A stretch of 44,214 nt of DNA from a virus. The number at the start of each line of letters is the position of its first letter. Position 1 is the first letter of the stretch. Below the pieces are notes generated by a model. That model saw only the letters and a program-made list of their open reading frames with translations, searched no databases and was not told the DNA's origin. Shown here one piece after another: positions 23,426 to 31,031 of this stretch. A program made the position numbers and the translations under genes. The stretch covers positions 1-44,214 of IMG/VR virus record IMGVR_UViG_3300030329_002700, one strand, 5' to 3'.

Positions 23426-23641
23426 CTAGTCTTTCTTTAACAGAATATCGATTTCGTAGCCGAGAGCCTCTGCAATAGCTTCGACCGCATCCAGCTGCGG
23501 ATGTATGCTGTTTTCGTAATTTCTGATTGTGCTTGGAGCGACATCACAAATGTCAGCGACCGCCTGAACCGACATGCCGCGTTCGCGGCGAATGTCATTC
23601 AGTATTTTGCCGACAGGGCTGACTGGAATGTTGCGCTTCAA
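23426..23641 (-). CDS. XRE-family DNA-binding protein (second block, first gene)
   Basis: This 71-residue protein is a single XRE domain: VGKILNDIRRERGMSVQAVA, then DICDVAPSTIRNYENSIHPQ as turn and recognition helix. The start is a TTG preceded by GGGAG. It is transcribed leftward from a promoter that carries both operator families, so it is probably autoregulated and is the best candidate for the protein that reads family B. A LexA-like domain is absent, so unlike the CI protein it is not expected to be cleaved in response to DNA damage. Confidence 0.75.
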   Translation of the reverse strand: MKRNIPVSPVGKILNDIRRERGMSVQAVADICDVAPSTIRNYENSIHPQLDAVEAIAEALGYEIDILLKKD

Positions 23642-23656
23642 AAAAACACTCCCGTA

Positions 23657-23670
23657 ATCGTACTATTCCG
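23657..23670. promoter_or_regulatory. Family A operator upstream of the second repressor block
   Basis: TCGTACTATTCCGA is a 5-4-5 dyad with one mismatch. It starts at the -10 hexamer of the leftward promoter and extends over the transcription start and leader of the XRE gene at 23641. Confidence 0.55.
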
Positions 23671-23698
23671 ATCATGGTTGTAAGTTGGGATAATTGCA
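23670..23698 (-). promoter_or_regulatory. Candidate leftward promoter of the second repressor block
   Basis: On the minus strand TTGCAA (23693-23698) and CATGAT (23670-23675) are 17 bp apart. The family B operator covers the -35 hexamer and the family A operator lies at and beyond the -10, the mirror image of the order at 18817-18865. Confidence 0.5.
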
Positions 23699-23699
23699 A
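23683..23699. promoter_or_regulatory. Family B operator over the -35 of the second block's promoter
   Basis: GTTGGGATAATTGCAAC fits the palindrome at all 12 fixed positions and covers the -35 hexamer of the leftward promoter of the second XRE block. Confidence 0.65.
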
Positions 23700-23712
23700 C
23701 TATTTTATGAAC

Positions 23713-23729
23713 GAACCCGCAACGGGTTC
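23713..23729. repeat. Perfect inverted repeat between the second block and the terminase genes
   Basis: GAACCCG-CAA-CGGGTTC is a 7-bp perfect stem with a 3-base loop, followed by CCTCCC. It lies in the 166-bp gap before the small terminase gene. It could be part of a packaging site or a transcript hairpin. Confidence 0.4.
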
Positions 23730-23745
23730 CCTCCCTGAAACTTAC

Positions 23746-23777
23746 CGCCCCGCGGCATTCACCGTGGGGCGTTTTTT
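23746..23777 (+). terminator. Rho-independent terminator before the late genes
   Basis: CGCCCCGCGG and CCGTGGGGCG form a 10-bp stem with one G-T pair around a 6-base loop, followed by TTTTTT. It would stop rightward transcription coming from the replication genes, isolating the late operon. Confidence 0.75.
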
Positions 23778-23790
23778 GTTTTGGCAAACT

Positions 23791-23807
23791 GTTGTTATTA
23801 TCTCAAC
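23791..23807. promoter_or_regulatory. Family B operator abutting the small terminase start codon
   Basis: GTTGTTATTATCTCAAC fits the palindrome at all fixed positions and ends at the base before ATG 23808. No ribosome binding site fits between. TATTAT within it could act as a -10, placing the transcription start on the start codon. Confidence 0.6.
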
Positions 23808-24218
23808 ATGACAAAGCAGACGCTGACGCCGAAGCAGGAGGCTTTTTGCCTGGCATATGTGGAAACCGGGAACGCCAGCGAGGCTTACCGCCAGGCTTAC
23901 AACGCGGGAAACATGAAGCCGGAAACGATTAACCGGAAAGCAAAGGTTGAGATTGATAAGGGCAAGATCAGGGCAAGGGTCGCAGAGTTACATTCCAGGG
24001 CGCAGCGCAAGCATGACATCACGATCGAAACACTGACCGAAATGTATCGAGAAGCGTTCAACATGGGCAAAGAGATCGAGCAACCGGCCGCCATGAACGG
24101 ATCTGCTACCGGGCTGGCAAAGCTGCATGGTCTCATAACCGACAAGTCGCAGACCGAGGTCTCGGTATCGTTTGGGTTTGCCGATCGCCTGGCAGCCAGA
24201 AGGGCGGCGCGTAAATGA
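23808..24218 (+). CDS. terS: Small terminase subunit
   Basis: This 136-residue protein is a phage small terminase of the Terminase_2 type. The N-terminal helix-turn-helix is visible (TPKQEAFCLAYVETGNASEA, then YRQAY and a second helix), followed by helical oligomerisation sequences. It recognises the phage DNA and activates the large subunit, encoded directly downstream with an ATGA overlap. The ATG at 23808 was preferred over an upstream TTG because the family starts at the TKQTLTPKQ sequence. Confidence 0.85.
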   Translation: MTKQTLTPKQEAFCLAYVETGNASEAYRQAYNAGNMKPETINRKAKVEIDKGKIRARVAELHSRAQRKHDITIETLTEMYREAFNMGKEIEQPAAMNGSATGLAKLHGLITDKSQTEVSVSFGFADRLAARRAARK

Positions 24219-25708
24219 ACGCTTTGCCGGCCATCGATGAAATGGACCGGCTTGCCGATGCGCTGGACAGCTGTGCGTCGGATCCGTTGGCGTTTGTCGA
24301 AAGCGCGTTTCGATGGGGCGAGGGCGACCTGGCAGGCCATGACGGCCCTGAAGAATGGCAAGCTGAGATCCTTGGACAGATACGCGACGGGCTGGACGTT
24401 AACCAGGCGCTGCGCCTGGCAGTCGCAAGCGGTCACGGCATTGGCAAGTCTGCCCTGGTTGCCTGGATCATATTGTGGTCGATGGCAACGTGCGTTGACA
24501 CGATGGGGGTCGTGACAGCCAACACGGACAACCAGCTGAAGACCAAGACGCAGCCACAGCTAAGTAAATGGCATCGTTTGCTGGTCGATGAGATCCGTGA
24601 AATGTTCAAGGTCACGGTGACGGCGATCTTTTCCGCCGATCCCAAGCATGAGCGCACCTGGCGCATCGACCTGGTGCCGTGGAGTGAACACAACACCGAA
24701 GCGTTTGCCGGCCTGCACAACCAGGGCAAGCGCCTGGTGCTGATCTTTGATGAGGCATCGAAGATTGCGGATCCGATCTGGGAAGTCGCCGAAGGCGCAC
24801 TGACGGACGAAAACACCGAAATCCTATGGGCGGCCTTTGGCAACCCGACGCAGAACACGGGGCGGTTTCGGCAATGCTTCGGCAGATACAAGCATAGATG
24901 GCTCACCAGGCAAATTGACAGCCGCTCCGTGTCTCTCACTAACAAGGAACAAATTCAGGAATGGTGTGATGATTGGGGTCTTGATTCAGATTTTGTCCGA
25001 GTTCGAGTCCGGGGTCTCTTCCCGAAGTCGGGCGACTTGCAATTTATTTCGGGGGATACGGTCGAAGCTGCGGCAAAAGTGGAAGAACCTGCGTTTGATC
25101 GAACGCAGCCAATCGTTCTGGGCGTGGATGCGGCGAGGTTTGGCGAAGATCAAAGCGTTATTTACACGCGCATAGGCCGCGACGGCCGCGGGTTCGCACC
25201 GATCAAGCTGCGCGGCGTAGACACAACTGAACTTGCCAACCGTGTCGCCAGCTGGGCGATCGAGCGCAAGGCTGATGCAATATGCGTGGATGGCGGCGGC
25301 GTTGGCGGTGGTGTGGTTGATCAGCTGCGTCGGCTCAATACCGGCGGTGCCGAAGTCTACGACATCAATTTTGGTGGCAAGGCCAACAATTCCGAACGCG
25401 GTGACAGCAAGGGCGAACGCTACGCCAACAAGGCAGCTGAGATGTGGGGCGGAATGCGGGCCTGGCTCAAGGCCGGTGGTGCCATACCCGACGATCCTGA
25501 ACTGCATGACGAACTGACCGGCCGGGAATACGGCTATGTCCGCGATCTGGAGATCGTCCTGGAAAAGAAAACAGACATGAAGCGCCGCGGTCTCAGCAGC
25601 CCTGACATTGCTGATGCCCTGGCACTGACCTTTGCCGTGCCGATCGCGCCGCGGCACCAGGGCGTCCAGGCAAAGGCGCAAATTGAAACTGATCATTTCG
25701 AATATTGA
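24215..25708 (+). CDS. terL: Large terminase subunit (ATPase/nuclease)
   Basis: This 497-residue packaging motor has an N-terminal ATPase with Walker A GHGIGKS (73-79) and Walker B LVLIFDE (174-180), and a C-terminal RNase H-like nuclease. The metal-binding acids of the nuclease are D305 (GVDAARFG), D359 (CVDGGG) and D467 (SPDIADAL). It translocates DNA into the procapsid through the portal and cuts it at the packaging site. The length and order of motifs are normal. The ends produced, cos or headful, cannot be told from the sequence. Confidence 0.92.
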   Translation: MNALPAIDEMDRLADALDSCASDPLAFVESAFRWGEGDLAGHDGPEEWQAEILGQIRDGLDVNQALRLAVASGHGIGKSALVAWIILWSMATCVDTMGVVTANTDNQLKTKTQPQLSKWHRLLVDEIREMFKVTVTAIFSADPKHERTWRIDLVPWSEHNTEAFAGLHNQGKRLVLIFDEASKIADPIWEVAEGALTDENTEILWAAFGNPTQNTGRFRQCFGRYKHRWLTRQIDSRSVSLTNKEQIQEWCDDWGLDSDFVRVRVRGLFPKSGDLQFISGDTVEAAAKVEEPAFDRTQPIVLGVDAARFGEDQSVIYTRIGRDGRGFAPIKLRGVDTTELANRVASWAIERKADAICVDGGGVGGGVVDQLRRLNTGGAEVYDINFGGKANNSERGDSKGERYANKAAEMWGGMRAWLKAGGAIPDDPELHDELTGREYGYVRDLEIVLEKKTDMKRRGLSSPDIADALALTFAVPIAPRHQGVQAKAQIETDHFEY

Positions 25709-25719
25709 GAGGAAGCAAC

Positions 25720-25842
25720 ATGCCAAAAGTGAAGATGAAGTCCGGGAAAATGAAATCCTATCCCTACACCGCGAAAGGCAAGGCGGCCGCAAAGAAAGCT
25801 GCGTCCAGGCCTGGCGCTCGAAAGATGAAGAAGAGGTATTGA
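25720..25842 (+). CDS. Small basic protein
   Basis: Forty residues, very rich in lysine (MPKVKMKSGKMKSYPYTAKG, then KAAAKKAA and KMKKRY). Similar tiny basic proteins lie after terL in related podoviruses. A ribosome binding site (GAGAGGAAG) precedes the ATG. It may bind DNA or the capsid interior; function is not known. Confidence 0.6.
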   Translation: MPKVKMKSGKMKSYPYTAKGKAAAKKAASRPGARKMKKRY

Positions 25843-25844
25843 TC

Positions 25845-26021
25845 ATGTGTTTTTTTGGAGGAGGCCAACAAATGGCCCCGCCGCCGCCGGTAACGAACGA
25901 ACCGCCGGCAGTGCCAGGCGCGGCTGTTGAGGAAGGTTATGCGGACAGCTTGTCCGAGAAACAGAAACGTCTTCGTGCCGGGCAGGGGAGCGACACAACT
26001 ACGTCGCCGCTGGTGTCCTGA
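25845..26021 (+). CDS. Small Pro-rich protein between terL and portal (first)
   Basis: Fifty-eight residues (MCFFGGGQQMAPPPPVTNEP, then EEGYADSLSEKQKRLRAGQG). The short Met-Cys-Phe-Phe-Gly-Gly start and the proline-rich run resemble small proteins found in this position in other podoviruses. Function is not known. The TGA stop overlaps the ATG of the next gene (TGATG). Confidence 0.6.
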   Translation: MCFFGGGQQMAPPPPVTNEPPAVPGAAVEEGYADSLSEKQKRLRAGQGSDTTTSPLVS

Positions 26022-26236
26022 TGTGTACGCCCAGTCCTCCGAAGCCAGCCCCTCCGGCTCCGATTCCTGCACCAGCAGCGCCGCCGGTAGCAGCCAGTCC
26101 CGCGGTGCGTGAAGCCCGCCAAACAGAGCGGCGTCGCATTCGGGCAATGTCCGGTCGGCAATCGACAATTAGAACCGGTGCGCTTGGCATTGCAGAACAG
26201 GCCGATCGTCAAATGAAACGTCTACTCGGAGGCTGA
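26021..26236 (+). CDS. Small Pro/Ala-rich protein between terL and portal (second)
   Basis: Seventy-one residues beginning MCTPSPPKPAPPAPIPAPAA and ending in a charged helix (REARQTERRRIRAMSGRQST, then GALGIAEQADRQMKRLLGG). In other podoviruses a single protein of this kind lies here; two adjacent ones with similar Met-Cys starts may be a split or duplicated gene. A possible accessory head protein; the function is not known. Confidence 0.6.
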   Translation: MCTPSPPKPAPPAPIPAPAAPPVAASPAVREARQTERRRIRAMSGRQSTIRTGALGIAEQADRQMKRLLGG

Positions 26237-26237
26237 T

Positions 26238-27950
26238 ATGGCCGGAGATCCGCGCGAACCGTTCCAGCGGCGTCATGCCAGGCTGATCAACGAACGACAG
26301 TCCTGGATATCGCACTGGAAGGAATTGAACGAGTACATCCTGCCGCGCCGCGGCCGGTTCATCGGGTCTGCCCTGAAGACGCAATCGATGCCGAACAGGG
26401 GCGAGAAGATCAATCAGAAGATTATCGACAGTGAAGCGACCAGGGCGTTGAACACGCTTGTGTCTGGCCTGATGTCGGGCGTTACCTCTCCCGCCCGCAA
26501 ATGGTTCCAGCTGCGAACGCCTGACAGCGAAATGATGGAGTTCGGCCCCGTCAAGAACTGGCTCAAGACCGTCGAGGACACGATGTACGAAGTCTTTGCC
26601 GAGAGCAATTTCTACCAGGTGCTGCCCTACGTCTATGAGGAAATGGCAGTGTACGGCACCGGTGTGATGATGCAGTTCAACGATTTCGAGAATGTCGTCC
26701 GGTTCCAGGCGTTCTCGACCGGCGAATACTGCCTGGCGCAGGACTACACCTACACCGTTAATTCGATCTATCGCGAATGCCAGCTGACGGTGGAACAGGT
26801 CGTCGCCATGTACGGCCTTGAAAACTGTTCGCAAGCCGTCAAGGATCGCTATGCAAAGGGCGACTATGACGGCTGGGTCGAGGTTGTTCATTTGATCGAG
26901 CCGAACGATCTCCAGGGCGGTCAATACTGGGGCGACAATGTCGTTTCACTGTTTGGCGACAAGCGAACAGCTGAAATGCCCTGGCGGATGGTCTGCTACG
27001 AGAAGGGCGGCAATGACGGCAAGCTGCTGTCCACCTCCGGTTTTCCGAGTTTTCCGGTTTATGCACCACGCTGGCACCTACAGGTGCCCGACACCTACGG
27101 CCGCGGTCCCGGCATGACATGCCTGGGCGACGTGAAGCAGTTGCAGGACCAGCAAAAGAAGAAGGGCCAGGCGATTGCCAAGATGGTCAACCCGCCGATG
27201 GTTGCGGATCCGGGCATGAAAAACCAGCGTATGACCACGCTGCCGGGCGATGTGACGTTTGCCGATACGTCCAGCACGGGCGGGTTCAAGCCGGCGTATC
27301 AGCTGCAACCGCGCCTGAATGAATTCATCATGGATATGGAAGATGTGAGAAAGCGCATCCAGTCCGCGTTCTACGCCGATCTGTTCCTGATGATGGCGAA
27401 TGACGCCCGGCTGCAACCGCGCACGGCAACCGAGATAGACGAGCGCCGGGAAGAAAAACTGCTTGTGCTTGGCCCGGTGCTGCAACGCCTGAACCACGAC
27501 CTGCTGGATCCGCTGATCGATAATATGTTCGATCGCATGGTCCAGACGGGCATGACCCCGCCGATACCCCAGGAACTGGAGGGGCAGCCACTGCGCGTCG
27601 AATACATTTCGATGATGGCCCGCGCCCAGAAGTCCCAGGGCATCCTCGGGCTACAGGATACAGCCCAGTTCGTCGGATCCCTCGCAGCGATCTCGCCTGA
27701 TGTGGTCGATAAATTCGATTTTGATCAGTCGGTCGATGAATTCGGGGAACTCCGCGGCGTCCCGCCTGGGGTTATCAAGACCGATGACCAGGTGGCAGAG
27801 GCCCGCCAGGCGCGTCAGCAGCAGATGCAGCAGCAGCAGATGATGGAACAGGCCAGCCAGGCGGCAGCCGGGGCCAAGCTGCTGGGCGACACATCCACCC
27901 AGGAAGAAACACTGCTAGGCGACATGATCGCCGGGGTAGGCGCTCCATGA
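26238..27950 (+). CDS. Portal protein (head-to-tail connector)
   Basis: The 570-residue protein has the start of the podovirus head-to-tail connecting family (FQRRHARLINERQSWISHWK, then YILPRRGRF), a conserved middle with the crown and stem region (YAPRWHLQVPDTYGRGPGMT, then LGDVKQLQDQQKKKGQAI) and a C-terminal Gln/Met-rich helix (QQQMQQQQMMEQASQAAAG). Twelve copies form the ring at one capsid vertex through which DNA enters and leaves. The length is usual for podoviral portals. The stop overlaps the next ATG (ATGA). Confidence 0.9.
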   Translation: MAGDPREPFQRRHARLINERQSWISHWKELNEYILPRRGRFIGSALKTQSMPNRGEKINQKIIDSEATRALNTLVSGLMSGVTSPARKWFQLRTPDSEMMEFGPVKNWLKTVEDTMYEVFAESNFYQVLPYVYEEMAVYGTGVMMQFNDFENVVRFQAFSTGEYCLAQDYTYTVNSIYRECQLTVEQVVAMYGLENCSQAVKDRYAKGDYDGWVEVVHLIEPNDLQGGQYWGDNVVSLFGDKRTAEMPWRMVCYEKGGNDGKLLSTSGFPSFPVYAPRWHLQVPDTYGRGPGMTCLGDVKQLQDQQKKKGQAIAKMVNPPMVADPGMKNQRMTTLPGDVTFADTSSTGGFKPAYQLQPRLNEFIMDMEDVRKRIQSAFYADLFLMMANDARLQPRTATEIDERREEKLLVLGPVLQRLNHDLLDPLIDNMFDRMVQTGMTPPIPQELEGQPLRVEYISMMARAQKSQGILGLQDTAQFVGSLAAISPDVVDKFDFDQSVDEFGELRGVPPGVIKTDDQVAEARQARQQQMQQQQMMEQASQAAAGAKLLGDTSTQEETLLGDMIAGVGAP

Positions 27951-28117
27951 ATTGCCATGAGTGCGACGGCATAGGCGAGGTCGAAGTAGAGTATACCACG
28001 GGCGGCTACAGCCCTGATCGCTGGCAGGAAATCCGCACGCGCACAATTGAATGCCCCACCTGTAACGGCTGGGGGGCACCTGTCGCCGAGGTCTTGCGAG
28101 AGGTATCGACAAAATGA
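27947..28117 (+). CDS. Small zinc-binding protein, DnaJ-like cysteine pairs
   Basis: Fifty-six residues with two CxxCxGxG-type motifs (CHECDGIG at 3-10 and CPTCNGWG at 36-43), the zinc-finger repeat of DnaJ. The rest is too short for a chaperone, so it is a lone zinc ribbon. It is too short for a usual gene call and is supported by ATGA overlaps with the portal and the next gene. The role in head assembly is unknown. Confidence 0.65.
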   Translation: MNCHECDGIGEVEVEYTTGGYSPDRWQEIRTRTIECPTCNGWGAPVAEVLREVSTK

Positions 28118-28296
28118 ACTGCTGGCATTGCGGCGAAAAACTGATCTGGGGCGGCGACCACGATTACGAAATGTCGGATGAATTTGACCTGGAGACTAAT
28201 CTCAGCTGCCCGCGGTGCCATGCCCATGTCATTGTTTACCTCAAATTTGACGACATCACCGATGCCCTCAAGAACAAGCACCCGGACGTTCATTGA
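28114..28296 (+). CDS. Small zinc-ribbon protein
   Basis: Sixty residues with CWHC near the start (C3, C6) and CPRC at about 32-35, spaced as in a zinc ribbon (MNCWHCGEKLIWGGDHDYEM, then SCPRCHAHVIVYLKF). It overlaps its neighbours by ATGA and TGATG. It may be a virion-assembly factor; no function is known. Confidence 0.65.
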   Translation: MNCWHCGEKLIWGGDHDYEMSDEFDLETNLSCPRCHAHVIVYLKFDDITDALKNKHPDVH

Positions 28297-28643
28297 TGGC
28301 GGATAACGGCACGGACCTGTCGTCTGCCCGAGAGGTTCGCCAACGCACAGCGGTTGTCCGTAACAACCAGGAGCAATTTGGTCGTGATCTTGATGTTGTG
28401 TTATCCTCAACAGAAGGCAGGCGGTTTGTCTGGTTTTTGTGCCAGGGAGAGATGCTGGGCGACAGCGGCGCGTTGACCGATGCATTTGTTGTGGATCAAC
28501 CGGATCTGACGGCATATCGGCTAGGTCGGCAGTCAATGGCGCGGGCATTGCTGGCCGAGATTATGAAGCCGCAACGCAAAGATGTGTATGCGAAGATTGT
28601 TGAGGAAATAACATCAATGGAAAGGGTGAAAAATAATGGCTGA
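28296..28643 (+). CDS. Bbp19-like phage protein
   Basis: The 115-residue protein resembles the Bbp19 family of Bordetella phage BPP-1 relatives: a helix LSSTEGRRFVWFLCQGEMLG, a middle loop, then YRLGRQSMARALLAEI and a short tail. It is a small helical protein encoded between the portal and scaffold. Its function is not established. The ATG at 28296 was preferred over a TTG three bases upstream. Confidence 0.65.
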   Translation: MADNGTDLSSAREVRQRTAVVRNNQEQFGRDLDVVLSSTEGRRFVWFLCQGEMLGDSGALTDAFVVDQPDLTAYRLGRQSMARALLAEIMKPQRKDVYAKIVEEITSMERVKNNG

Positions 28644-29289
28644 AGAAGCTGTAGCAGCTGAAGCAACCGAAGAGGCGGCACCCGCCGCCGAACAGAATTC
28701 CGGTGAGGCAGAAGGATTTGCCGCACCAGAACAGCCGTCAGCGTTTGACGGCGAACCTGACGCCCAGGCGTCCGAGACAACTGACGATGCTGGCTCTGAA
28801 CAAGAGGGCAAGTCGGAAGTGCCGGCGGAATACGAGGTGTCACTGCCAGAAGGTTATCAGCTTACCGAAGAGCGAGAGACTGCGTTTGTTGAATTCGCGC
28901 AGGCTCACAACTTTTCGAATGAGCAAGCGCAATCTGCCATCGATTTGTATCTGAAGATGCAAACTCAGGACGCCGATCGCGTGATGAACGAATGGCAATC
29001 TCGATCGTCTCAATGGGTCCAGCAATCGAAAGAAGCTGGCCTGATGGATGGTCCAGTCCTGGCGCAAGCCAAGGCGGGTCTGGCCGCTGTCGATAAAAAC
29101 GGCGACCTGGGTCAAACGCTCCATCACCTGGGGCTAGACCACCATCCGGGAATTATTGAGGCGTTCCGAAGCCACGGCGCAGCGGTAAGTCCTGCTGATG
29201 CCGTTCCGACCAGTTCAGCTGACGGTCCTGCCAGAGCGCAGTCGATGGCTGAACGAATGTACCCAACCATGTTCAACCAAGAGGAGTAA
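28636..29289 (+). CDS. Scaffolding protein
   Basis: The 217-residue protein is strongly acidic at its N-terminus (repeats of Glu and Ala) and then helical (VEFAQAHNFSNEQAQSAIDL, then YLKMQTQDADRVMNEW), with a C-terminal part containing HHLGLDHHPGIIEAFRSHG. This is the composition and position of scaffolding proteins, which guide capsid assembly and leave before packaging. It lies immediately upstream of the major capsid gene. The call is by position and composition. Confidence 0.75.
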   Translation: MAEEAVAAEATEEAAPAAEQNSGEAEGFAAPEQPSAFDGEPDAQASETTDDAGSEQEGKSEVPAEYEVSLPEGYQLTEERETAFVEFAQAHNFSNEQAQSAIDLYLKMQTQDADRVMNEWQSRSSQWVQQSKEAGLMDGPVLAQAKAGLAAVDKNGDLGQTLHHLGLDHHPGIIEAFRSHGAAVSPADAVPTSSADGPARAQSMAERMYPTMFNQEE

Positions 29290-29295
29290 GCTGTC

Positions 29296-30300
29296 ATGGC
29301 TACTTTATCCGTTCTGAATCCGACATTGGCGGATTTGGCAAAGGCAACCGATCCAGACGGATCGATCGCTGATGTCGTTGAGATCCTCAATGAAACCAAC
29401 GAGGTTCTCGATGATATGTCCTGGGTGGAAGGCAACCTTCCGACCGGGCATCGAACCACGATCCGAGCCGGCATTCCTACGCCGACCTGGCGCAAACTGT
29501 ACGGCGGTGTTCAGCCGAACAAATCCGAGAACGTCCAGGTCACGGACGATTGCGGTATGCTCGAAGCATATGCCGAAATCGACAAGGCCCTTGCCGATCT
29601 CAATGGCAATTCAGCCCAGTTCCGGCTGATTGAAGACCGCGCCCACATCGAGGGCATGAACCAGCAGGTCGTGGACACCCTGTTCTACGGTGACAATTCC
29701 ACGGACAGCGAAAAGTTCATGGGTCTTGCGCCACGGTTCAATTCAACCAGCGCCAACAACGGGGAAAACATTATCTCCGGCGGCGGCTCCGGTTCAGACA
29801 ATGCGTCGATCTGGCTCATTGTCTGGGGTCCGAACACCTGCCACGGCATCATTCCCAAAGGCTCAAAAGCGGGTCTTTCGGTGACTGATAAAGGTCAGGT
29901 CACGATCGAGGATGCCTCTGGCGGCTCCAATACCGGCCGCATGGAAGCATACCGGACGCACTACCGCTGGGATGTGGGCCTCACCGTTCGCGACTGGCGT
30001 TACATCGTCCGGGTTTGCAACATCGACAAGTCCGCCCTCACCAAGGACGCGGCTTCCGGTGCTGACCTCCCTGACCTGATGTTCCAGGCAATGACGCAAA
30101 TTCCGAACCTCTCGCTGGGACGCGCTGCGTTCTACATGAGCCGGAACACGATGTCGTTCCTGCGTCGTCAGGTGTCCAACGCAACCAGCGGTTCGACACT
30201 CACGATCGAGAATGTCGGCGGCAAAATGGTCACTGCGTTCCAGGGCATCCCCATCCGTCGCGTCGATGCGCTTGCCGCTGACGAAGCGACGATTTCCTAA
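29296..30300 (+). CDS. Major capsid protein
   Basis: This 334-residue protein resembles the major capsid proteins of BPP-1-like podoviruses: N-terminal ATLSVLNPTLADLAKATD, a segment TYPTWRKLYGG-like (IPTPTWRKLYGGVQPNKSEN), and SMARTLY-like beta-rich core with NMSWVEG-like early helix (DDMSWVEGNLPTG). It would form the HK97-fold shell. A good ribosome binding site (GAGGAG) precedes the ATG. It is followed by a cement-like gene, as in BPP-1, and preceded by the scaffold. Confidence 0.85.
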   Translation: MATLSVLNPTLADLAKATDPDGSIADVVEILNETNEVLDDMSWVEGNLPTGHRTTIRAGIPTPTWRKLYGGVQPNKSENVQVTDDCGMLEAYAEIDKALADLNGNSAQFRLIEDRAHIEGMNQQVVDTLFYGDNSTDSEKFMGLAPRFNSTSANNGENIISGGGSGSDNASIWLIVWGPNTCHGIIPKGSKAGLSVTDKGQVTIEDASGGSNTGRMEAYRTHYRWDVGLTVRDWRYIVRVCNIDKSALTKDAASGADLPDLMFQAMTQIPNLSLGRAAFYMSRNTMSFLRRQVSNATSGSTLTIENVGGKMVTAFQGIPIRRVDALAADEATIS

Positions 30301-30324
30301 CCCTAGAGATCGGAGGATTGATCG

Positions 30325-30771
30325 ATGATCTTGGATGAAAGAACTGAGTTCTGCGACGCGACAAGCATCGCAGCATCCGCTGGCACCGCTCTCGTAGGCG
30401 ATGTCATGGACCTAACCACGGCCCGCGACCTGGGCAATGGTCAAGTGATTTACCTGGTGGTCCAGGTAACCACGGCCGTTGCATCCGGTGGTTCGGCAAC
30501 CGTGAACATTCAACTGGCATCTGACGCCGCCGCGGCCATCGCTACCGATGGTTCGGCGACCGTTCACTGGCAGACCGGGGCTGAAGCCAAGACGGTGTTT
30601 ACCGCTGGCAAGACCTATGTGGTGCCGCTGCCCTGGGAGGATCCCGCCTACGAACAGTTCCTTGGCGTGATCGTTACCACGGCAACAGCCACAACCACGG
30701 CCGGGGCCATCAATGCCTTCCTGACGCTCGATCCGAGCGGCTGGAGCGCACAGGCTGATGCCACCAACTAA
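30325..30771 (+). CDS. Capsid cement protein, Bbp16-like
   Basis: The 148-residue protein resembles the Bbp16 cement protein family of BPP-1: start MILDERTEFCDATSIAASAG, followed by a VGDVMDLTTARDLGNGQ strand and a jelly-roll-like series of beta strands rich in Ala and Thr. It would bind on the outer capsid surface and stabilise the shell. A GGAGG ribosome binding site lies before the ATG. Assignment is by sequence pattern and gene order. Confidence 0.8.
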   Translation: MILDERTEFCDATSIAASAGTALVGDVMDLTTARDLGNGQVIYLVVQVTTAVASGGSATVNIQLASDAAAAIATDGSATVHWQTGAEAKTVFTAGKTYVVPLPWEDPAYEQFLGVIVTTATATTTAGAINAFLTLDPSGWSAQADATN

Positions 30772-30784
30772 TTGACCTGATGCG

Positions 30785-30970
30785 ATGAAGGTCAATTTGA
30801 AGCGGAACTTTTGGGACGGCGAAAGACAGTGGCTGCATTTTGATAGCCCTGTCGAAATGCCCGACGAGATGGCCGACCGTTTGCCAAGCGATGCCGAGAT
30901 TGTCGGCGGGTCGAAGGCAACAAAATCGAAACCATCTAGGTCACCAAAGAGCGACAGTTCTGCTGAATAG
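30785..30970 (+). CDS. Small protein of unknown function after the cement gene
   Basis: Sixty-one residues: a folded-looking start (MKVNLKRNFWDGERQWLHFD, then PVEMPDEMADRLPSDAEIVG) and a basic/serine-rich tail (KATKSKPSRSPKSDSSAE). Similar small proteins with the RNFW start occur after the capsid genes of other podoviruses. Function is not known. Confidence 0.6.
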   Translation: MKVNLKRNFWDGERQWLHFDSPVEMPDEMADRLPSDAEIVGGSKATKSKPSRSPKSDSSAE

Positions 30971-30977
30971 TAGGGAA

Positions 30978-31017
30978 GGCTGCCCAGGTTCTCACCCGCC
31001 TGGGCAGCCGACCTTTT
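30978..31017 (+). terminator. Terminator-like hairpin after the capsid genes
   Basis: GGCTGCCCAGG and CCTGGGCAGCC form a perfect 11-bp stem around a 10-base loop, followed by GACCTTTT. The weak T-run suggests partial termination, which would lower the tail genes relative to the capsid genes. Confidence 0.65.
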
Positions 31018-31031
31018 AAGGGAATGAAAGC

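Noticed and set aside
28395-28411. Fifth family B operator (GTTGTGTTATCCTCAAC)
   Set aside because: The outer arms match but the central ATNAT does not; it lies in a coding region and is probably chance.
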